Positions 16,770-21,126 of a stretch of 21,126 nucleotides of DNA are shown piece by piece. Under the pieces are notes generated by a model. That model was not told the DNA's origin. It made no database searches and saw only the letters and a program-made list of their open reading frames with translations. The stretch's first letter is position 1, and the number at the start of each line of letters is the position of its first letter. The DNA comes from UKL13-2 sp964417885 (GTDB lineage: Bacteria > Pseudomonadota > Gammaproteobacteria > Burkholderiales > Usitatibacteraceae). The stretch covers positions 1 through 21,126 of the forward strand of contig CAYQKN010000056.1 of assembly GCA_964417885.1 (NCBI GenBank), read 5' to 3'. A program made the translations under genes and the position numbers.

Positions 16770-17189
16770 ATGGAAATCTTCATAGGTGCTCTGCTGGCAC
16801 TCGCGGTTTCAATATTCGCAACTGTTGTCGGCCTGGACCGCGACCGGGCCTTCTACTCCACGGTGACGATTGTGGTCGCGTCGTACTACGGGCTGTTCGC
16901 AGTCATGGGAGGGTCTCGCGATGCGTTGATCGCGGAATGCGCGGTCATCGCCGGGTATGTGCTGATCGCGGCGCTGGGTTTTCGCTTCAATCCGTGGCTG
17001 CTGGTAGCGGCGCTGGCAGGCCACGGCGTGTTTGACCTCGTACACGGCCACATCATTGCGAATCCCGGCGTGCCTGCCTGGTGGCCCCTGTTCTGTTCGA
17101 CCTACGACATCACGGTGGCGAGCTATCTTGCATGGCTGCTGTTACGCAGGAAAGTCACGGCGCGTGTGGCTGCGCGTGAGGCAGCCTGA
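16770..17189 (+). CDS. Small multi-pass membrane protein, last gene of the peroxidase operon
   Basis: A 139-residue integral membrane protein that I cannot name. Hydrophobic segments lie at about residues 1-20, 27-46, 54-72, 76-92 and 108-128, so four or five helices are likely. A distinctive polar stretch GHGVFDLVHGHIIANPGVPAWWPLFC lies between the last helices, with three His, an Asp and a Cys that might bind metal or heme. The C-terminus is basic (RRKVTARVAAREA), which fits a cytoplasmic end. The ATG comes 6 bases after the peroxidase stop, with AAGG overlapping the end of that gene, so translation is probably coupled. The setting suggests membrane anchoring, electron delivery or metal handling for the peroxidase; this is a guess from position only. 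Confidence 0.75.
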   Translation: MEIFIGALLALAVSIFATVVGLDRDRAFYSTVTIVVASYYGLFAVMGGSRDALIAECAVIAGYVLIAALGFRFNPWLLVAALAGHGVFDLVHGHIIANPGVPAWWPLFCSTYDITVASYLAWLLLRRKVTARVAAREAA

Positions 17190-17316
17190 CAGCCGAATGG
17201 TGGGCTTGGCTGGTGAACGAGGCACGAAACGCAAGCACTGGTGCGCTTTCGCGGACCCTTTTGACCTGCGAGGCGCGCCGAATGGCGATCTGCCTTTCTT
17301 GGCACAATCCAGATGT

Positions 17317-17353
17317 AAAAAGACAAACGGATTAGCCGAAGCTAACCCGTTTG
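17317..17353 (-). terminator. Strong intrinsic terminator, minus orientation
   Basis: Arms 17324-17336 and 17341-17353 pair over 13 positions. On the minus strand the only imperfection is a G-U pair, the loop is UUCG closed by C-G (the extra-stable tetraloop), and a T-run follows (17317-17321 read in reverse). On the plus strand the same spot is an A-C mismatch and the loop is CGAA, although TTTGATTT follows, so weaker bidirectional use for the peroxidase operon is possible. Confidence 0.7.
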
Positions 17354-17456
17354 TTTGATTTGGGCGCCCCAAGGGGCATCTCCTGCTCGTCTCAAATGTG
17401 TTCCTTGTAAGGCCGCTTTCAGGTTGATGGTGCCTGAGGCTGTGTGTCGCGCGGCG

Positions 17457-17470
17457 AGTAACACGTTACT
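17457..17470. promoter_or_regulatory. Short dyad, possible operator
   Basis: AGTAAC and GTTACT form perfect 6-base arms around two bases. It lies about 25-30 bases downstream of a minus-strand TTGACG (17494-17499), where a transcription start might fall, but no good -10 hexamer accompanies it. Confidence 0.25.
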
Positions 17471-17565
17471 AAAAGACATGGTCGCGGATTTGGCGTCAAC
17501 TTGGCGCCGTGGGGGTTATCCCAACATGGCTTAAATGGTGATGTGCTCCAAAAAAACATCCGTAT

Positions 17566-17583
17566 ACCATCTGTATGGATGGT
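17566..17583. promoter_or_regulatory. Candidate operator of the CopG-type gene
   Basis: A perfect inverted repeat ACCATC-TGTATG-GATGGT ends 13 bases before the ATG at 17597. The right arm overlaps ATGGTGAT (17579-17586), which recurs at 17535-17542, exactly 44 bases or about four helical turns away. Ribbon-helix-helix proteins often bind such short repeats in their own promoters, so autoregulation is a reasonable inference. Confidence 0.45.
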
Positions 17584-17596
17584 GATAAGATGGCCC

Positions 17597-18022
17597 ATGG
17601 CGAAAAACACGACAGGGAATCCAGGTAAATCCAAGCCAGCCGAATCCGAAAAAATCACCATTAATTTGGGTTTTGTGGATCTTGGACAGATCGACCTGCT
17701 GGTGGCTGAGCACTATTACGGCAACCGCAGCGATTTCATTCGGACGGCGATCCGCAATCAGCTTGGCATTCACGCCGACGCAGTCAAGGAAGTGGCCGAG
17801 CGCAAGTTGCTGGTGCTGGGTCTTCAGCATCTGACTGCGGCCGATTTGCAAGCGGTGAAAGCGGCGCGACAAAAGCTGCAGATTCGGGTCCTTGGCCTCG
17901 CCACCATCGCCGACGACGTGACGCCCGAACTGGCGTTGGCCACCATTGAATCAGTGCGCGTATTGGGTGCCTTGCACGCCAGCCCGCAGGTGAAGGCCGC
18001 GTTGTCCGCGCGCATTCTTTGA
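17597..18022 (+). CDS. CopG-family ribbon-helix-helix DNA-binding protein
   Basis: A 141-residue likely transcription regulator. After a short Lys/Pro/Ser-rich start, residues about 15-55 match a ribbon-helix-helix fold: a beta strand (EKITINLGFVDL), helix 1 (GQIDLLVAEHYY), a turn (GNRSDF) and helix 2 (IRTAIRNQLGIH). The C-terminal part (AERKLLVLGLQHLTAADLQAVKAARQ and the VLGLATIADDVTPELALATIESV region) is a second domain, perhaps for dimer contact or sensing. The ATG at 17597 gives MAKNTT; an in-frame ATG at 17579 lies within the inverted repeat and is less likely. The esterase gene begins 31 bases after its stop, so the two are probably one operon, and I recall this gene pair as common in proteobacteria. 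Confidence 0.82.
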   Translation: MAKNTTGNPGKSKPAESEKITINLGFVDLGQIDLLVAEHYYGNRSDFIRTAIRNQLGIHADAVKEVAERKLLVLGLQHLTAADLQAVKAARQKLQIRVLGLATIADDVTPELALATIESVRVLGALHASPQVKAALSARIL

Positions 18023-18053
18023 GCCACTTCGACCACAGAAAGACAGCACACCA

Positions 18054-19241
18054 ATGAACGACTCGTTTACACGACTTATGCGCGATGCCACGCGTCTGAC
18101 ACAAGCCGGAAAACTGACCGAAGCGACCGCTGCGATTCAGCGCGCGCTCGGTCGCGGAACGAGCGCATCAGGCGGAACTGCTGAAATGGCTGTCGCAACG
18201 TGGGAAGCCGATTCTCAGGCCGGCGCACCGATAAGAGCCTTGCCCCGCCCCGCCCATATCGCAGGATCTGCCAGCTGGCCCGCGCCATCCCCGGTGCCTG
18301 TATCCGCGGAGCACGGCGCACGACCGACTCGGCTGGGTGACGGCAGCTTTACCGCGCATTTACACACTTACGCATCCCAGACGCGCGGTTTCAAGCTGTA
18401 CGTGCCTCCCAGCGGAACCGGTCGCACGCGGCCACTGGTGGTGATGCTGCACGGCTGTACCCAGGACCCGGATGACTTCGCCGCCGGCACCGGCATGAAC
18501 GAACTTGGCCGCGAGCAAGACTTTTTCGTGCTGTACCCGGCGCAGTCGCGCGGCGCGAATGCGTCGCGCTGCTGGAACTGGTTCAGCGAACAACATCAGG
18601 CGCGCGAAGCGGGCGAACCGGCGCTGCTGGCAAGCATGGCGCGCGCGGTAATCGCGCAACACGGCATCGACCCGCGACGGGTCTACATCGCCGGCCTTTC
18701 AGCGGGCGGTGCGATGGCGGCAATCGTCGCCGCCGCGTACCCGGATGTCTTCGCGGCAGTAGGAGTGCATTCGGGCTTGCCGTGCGGTGCCGCCGGCGAC
18801 TTGGGCGAGGCACTAAAGGTGATGAAAAGCGGCATGCCGGACGCGGCGCGGCCCGGCATAGTGAGGCGAGTCCATTTCGCGAGGCCGGCCCAACCGCGGC
18901 CGTCGGCAAAGCTGCCGACCATCGTGTTCCATGGTGACCAGGACCGCACTGTGCATCCCCGCAACGGCGAACAGGTGATCGCCGCGTCATTGGACCGTGC
19001 GGCGCCAGTGGTCAGTCCGCGGGTGGAGCGTGGTGTGACAGGCGAGGGGCTTCGTTACACTCGCTCCACCTATGCAGGTGAAGGCGGCGACTCGATCGCC
19101 GAACACTGGTTGGTGCACGGTGCCGGACACGCCTGGTCCGGTGGTGACGCCCGGGGTTCGTATACGGACCGCAGGGGGCCCGATGCTTCGCGTGAAATGC
19201 TGCGCTTCTTCCTTGAGCATCCGAAGACCGTCACCGATTGA
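18054..19241 (+). CDS. Short-chain PHA (PHB) depolymerase-type esterase
   Basis: A 395-residue alpha/beta-hydrolase of the catalytic-domain type 1 PHB depolymerase esterase family. Residues 1-33 (MNDSFTRLMRDATRLTQAGK and on) form a helical N-terminus that I recall as typical of this subgroup, with no signal peptide visible. A variable Pro/Ala linker follows. The catalytic domain has an oxyanion region LVVMLHGCTQDPDDFAAGTG, nucleophile Ser216 in AGLSAGGAM, acid residue in HGDQDRTVHP (Asp295 or Asp297) and His359 in GAGHAWSGGD. It would hydrolyse polyhydroxybutyrate or a related ester; without an export signal, an intracellular or non-classically exported role is possible and the real substrate is not shown. 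It is preceded by the CopG-type gene and followed by a gene-free stretch and convergent tRNA genes. Confidence 0.9.
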   Translation: MNDSFTRLMRDATRLTQAGKLTEATAAIQRALGRGTSASGGTAEMAVATWEADSQAGAPIRALPRPAHIAGSASWPAPSPVPVSAEHGARPTRLGDGSFTAHLHTYASQTRGFKLYVPPSGTGRTRPLVVMLHGCTQDPDDFAAGTGMNELGREQDFFVLYPAQSRGANASRCWNWFSEQHQAREAGEPALLASMARAVIAQHGIDPRRVYIAGLSAGGAMAAIVAAAYPDVFAAVGVHSGLPCGAAGDLGEALKVMKSGMPDAARPGIVRRVHFARPAQPRPSAKLPTIVFHGDQDRTVHPRNGEQVIAASLDRAAPVVSPRVERGVTGEGLRYTRSTYAGEGGDSIAEHWLVHGAGHAWSGGDARGSYTDRRGPDASREMLRFFLEHPKTVTD

Positions 19242-19410
19242 GTTCCCTGCAAGTCGGACAGCGGCATTGGTTGCACTTGAAACGGCCGCTGCAACGGAAT
19301 AAATGCCGGTTCTCGCTGATAGTATCTTTTCGCGCAACTTGGCAAGGTGGCGAAGTTTCAGCAAACAAGTGTTCGGATCATCAGCATCGTCCTCGCAATA
19401 CGAACCCCCA

Positions 19411-19434
19411 AACGAGCCAAGCAATTGGCTCGTT
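19411..19434. repeat. Perfect 10-bp hairpin between convergent esterase and tRNA units
   Basis: AACGAGCCAA and TTGGCTCGTT pair perfectly around a GCAA loop (GNRA type on the plus strand). No T-run follows on either strand, so it is a hairpin rather than a textbook terminator. It lies 170 bases after the esterase stop and could end or protect that mRNA. The rest of 19242-19444 shows nothing recognisable. Confidence 0.5.
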
Positions 19435-19444
19435 CTGGCGCCGC

Positions 19445-19475
19445 CAAATAAAAACGCCACCCGAAGGTGGCGTTT
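19445..19475 (-). terminator. Intrinsic terminator of the tRNA unit
   Basis: On the minus strand a perfect 10-bp stem (arms 19452-19461 and 19466-19475) has a UUCG loop closed by C-G and is followed by TTTTATTT. It begins 6 bases after the encoded CCA of tRNA-Glu. Confidence 0.85.
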
Positions 19476-19481
19476 GTATTT

Positions 19482-19557
19482 TGGCGTCCCCAGGGGGATT
19501 CGAACCCCCGTTACTGCCGTGAAAGGGCAATGTCCTAGGCCTCTAGACGATGGGGAC
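19482..19557 (-). tRNA. tRNA-Glu (anticodon TTC)
   Basis: A 76-base cloverleaf on the minus strand: acceptor GTCCCCA, D-arm with CGTCTAGAGGCCTAGGACA, anticodon loop CTTTCAC (TTC), T-arm GGGGGTTCGAATCCCCC, and an encoded CCA (19482-19484). The layout is almost identical to the well-known bacterial tRNA-Glu. Second gene of a tRNA-Ala-tRNA-Glu unit, 86 bases after tRNA-Ala. Confidence 0.97.
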
Positions 19558-19643
19558 TCACACGTCTTGTTACGGTGAAACAAATTGCTGCGGCGCAGTT
19601 GAAACAGCCAACCGCTGAACGACTCGATAGACGCCAAATTCTG

Positions 19644-19719
<76 letters not shown>

Positions 19720-19735
19720 ACAGGGAAAGAGGCGC

Positions 19736-19764
19736 ATTATAGCCGGAGAATCACCGTTTTGCAA
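19736..19764 (-). promoter_or_regulatory. Promoter of the tRNA-Ala-tRNA-Glu unit, GC-rich discriminator
   Basis: On the minus strand a -35 TTGCAA (19759-19764) and a perfect -10 TATAAT (19736-19741) have 17-base spacing. The bases after the -10 are GCGCC, the GC-rich discriminator typical of stable-RNA promoters under stringent control. It lies in the 64-base gap between gltX and tRNA-Ala, so the tRNAs need not depend on gltX transcription. Confidence 0.75.
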
Positions 19765-19783
19765 AGCCTGCACATGTCGAAAT

Positions 19784-21126
19784 TCAGCTGGAAAGGCCGT
19801 TTTTTAGCCGTGCCAGGGTCTGATCGCGTCCCAGGACATCCATGATGGCGTCGATTGCCGGCGTTTGGGTCTGGCCGGTGAGCAAAACACGCAGCGGCAT
19901 CATCAATTGCGGCATTTTCACACCATGTTTGGCGACGCAGGCCTTGATGGCGGCGCTGATCTCGGCTTTGGCCCATGTGGTTGTCACCAGCGTTTCAAGC
20001 AATTCAGCCAGCGCCGGCCTGGCCGCGTCGACCAGATGTTCGGCCAGCAGCCCGGGGTTGGCCGCCGGTGGCAGATAGAAATAGCGCGCCGCGTCCGCCA
20101 TATCCACCAGCGTGGGCGTGCGATCGCGCAGCAATTCGGCCACCCGCGATAAAACCGGGCCGGCCGAAGGATCGATGCCGCGCGCGACCAGGAACGGGGC
20201 TAGCAGTGTCGCCAGCGCCGCCGGCTCGGTCTTCTTCAGATATTCGTGATTGAGCCAGTTGAGCTTCTCGGTATTGAACTGTGCGGCCGATGGCGTGATG
20301 TGATCGAGGTCGAACCACTGGCAGAACTGCTCCATCGAAAACACTTCGTCGTCGCCATGCGACCAGCCGAGTCGCGCCAGATAGTTCAGCACCGCATCGC
20401 GCAGGTAGCCGCGGGCCGGATAGTCCATCACCGAGACCGCGCCGTGCCGCTTGGAGAGCTTCTGCCCGTCGTCACCGAGGATCATCGACAGGTGGGCGTA
20501 GACCGGAACCTCCGCTCCCAGAGCGGTCAGGATATTGATCTGCCGCGGCGTGTTGTTGACGTGGTCGTCACCGCGAATCACGTGGGTGATCTTCATGTCC
20601 CAATCGTCGACGCAGACGCAGAAATTGTAGGTTGGCGTGCCGTCGCCGCGGGCGATTACCAGGTCATCGAGTTCCGCGTTGGCGATTTCGATCCGGCCCT
20701 TGACGCCGTCGTCCCAGGCCACCGCACCGCCGACCGGGTTGCGAAACCGGATCACCGGCTTCAATCCGGGCGGAACCGGCGGCAGCGCCTTGCCCGGCTC
20801 GGGCCGCCAGCGGCGGTCATAGCGCGGCTTTTCGCCGCGGGAGCGTTGCGCATCGCGCAGGGCGTCCGGTTCGGCTGTCGTGGTGTAGCAGGGGTAGGCG
20901 GTGCCGGCGGCCAGCATCTGTGCGATCACTTCCTTGTATCGCGGCATCCGCTGCATCTGGAAAAACGGGCCCTCATCGTGCTCCAGGCCCAGCCACTTCA
21001 TGCCGTCGAGGATCGCCTGCACCGCCTCCGGCGTGGAGCGCTCGACGTCGGTATCCTCGATGCGCAGGATGAACTGGCCGCCGTGGCGGCGGGCGTAGGC
21101 CCAGGCGTAGAGCGCGGTGCGCGCAC
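19784..21126 (-). CDS. gltX: Glutamyl-tRNA synthetase (partial, N-terminus outside window)
   Basis: About 447 residues of the cytoplasmic enzyme that charges tRNA-Glu with glutamate using ATP. The visible part begins at ARTALYAWAYARRHGGQFIL, just after the missing HIGH motif, and continues through RIEDTDVERSTPEAVQAILD, the tRNA-binding and acceptor region, the KLSKRHG ATP-loop motif, and the helical anticodon-binding C-terminal domain ending in LARLKNGLSS. The match to betaproteobacterial GltX is close throughout, with RFRNPVGGAVAWDDGVKGRI, GTPTYNFCVCVDDWDMKITH and VIRGDDHVNNTPRQINIL. The frame is intact to the window edge. It is discriminated from glutaminyl-tRNA synthetase by these motifs. 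The gene lies directly upstream of a tRNA-Ala(GGC)/tRNA-Glu pair on the same strand, and its product acts on the second of these. Confidence 0.97.
   Translation of the reverse strand, partial: ARTALYAWAYARRHGGQFILRIEDTDVERSTPEAVQAILDGMKWLGLEHDEGPFFQMQRMPRYKEVIAQMLAAGTAYPCYTTTAEPDALRDAQRSRGEKPRYDRRWRPEPGKALPPVPPGLKPVIRFRNPVGGAVAWDDGVKGRIEIANAELDDLVIARGDGTPTYNFCVCVDDWDMKITHVIRGDDHVNNTPRQINILTALGAEVPVYAHLSMILGDDGQKLSKRHGAVSVMDYPARGYLRDAVLNYLARLGWSHGDDEVFSMEQFCQWFDLDHITPSAAQFNTEKLNWLNHEYLKKTEPAALATLLAPFLVARGIDPSAGPVLSRVAELLRDRTPTLVDMADAARYFYLPPAANPGLLAEHLVDAARPALAELLETLVTTTWAKAEISAAIKACVAKHGVKMPQLMMPLRVLLTGQTQTPAIDAIMDVLGRDQTLARLKNGLSS

Larger units (their letters stand above)
17190..17596. other. 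Gene-free stretch with a reversed terminator and possible small RNA
   Basis: No convincing protein gene is seen in these 407 bases. It holds a strong hairpin terminator at 17317-17353 that fits the minus strand best, a dyad AGTAAC-AC-GTTACT at 17457-17470, a minus-strand TTGACG at 17494-17499 that could be a -35 element, and the CopG-gene operator region. A minus-strand transcript of about 110-150 bases ending at the terminator is possible. I could not match it to tmRNA, 4.5S RNA or RNase P RNA by eye. Confidence 0.35.

Noticed and set aside
17317..17530. tmRNA, 4.5S RNA, 6S RNA or RNase P RNA on the minus strand
   Set aside because: None of the conserved segments I know for tmRNA, 4.5S or RNase P RNA is present, and I could not fold a long 6S-like closing stem, so only a generic RNA candidate is reported.
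19303..19578. Plus-strand frame across the tRNA terminator and tRNA-Glu
   Set aside because: It overlaps a clear tRNA and terminator on the other strand and has no coding signal.

Overview
The window (about 21 kb, GC-rich, dense genes, strong codon bias) looks like an ordinary chromosomal stretch of a betaproteobacterium. The best evidence is the glutamyl-tRNA synthetase and the tRNA-Ala(GGC)/tRNA-Glu(TTC) pair; the genus cannot be named from sequence alone. Both end genes are cut by the window: a GltD-like oxidoreductase at the left and gltX at the right, both on the minus strand. No IS, integrase, CRISPR array or phage gene was seen.

Left part (1-7973): a GltD-like FAD/NAD(P)/Fe-S oxidoreductase and an HD phosphohydrolase on the minus strand, separated by a clear terminator. 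Then come a small YdcH-type protein and a two-gene RND efflux operon (periplasmic adaptor plus 1028-residue inner-membrane pump) on the plus strand. The RND operon has a strong near-palindromic operator sitting on its predicted promoter, but no regulator gene and no outer-membrane channel gene are nearby. A secreted DUF4124/SLT lytic transglycosylase meets the pump gene tail to tail with shared stop bases.

Middle part (8102-14229): two sensory systems in tandem. The first is a 1312-residue hybrid kinase (sensor region, PAS, PAS, HisKA, ATPase, degenerate receiver, intact receiver, HPt). The second is a LytS/AlgZ-type kinase with a LytTR response regulator, with its own predicted sigma70 promoter.

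Right-middle part (14598-17189): a compact four-gene plus-strand operon of a DUF3703 protein, a FixH/YtkA-like lipoprotein, a di-heme cytochrome c peroxidase and a small multi-pass membrane protein. Three of the four are extracytoplasmic or membrane proteins around a periplasmic heme enzyme. This is the best candidate here for a poorly described functional unit.

Right part (17190-21126): a 407-base gene-free stretch with a terminator facing the opposite way to all nearby genes (possible small RNA), a CopG-type ribbon-helix-helix protein with inverted-repeat candidate operators, and a short-chain PHA depolymerase-type esterase. After these come the minus-strand gltX and a tRNA-Ala-tRNA-Glu unit with its own strong promoter and terminator. 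Product calls rest on motifs recognised by eye; no database search was run.
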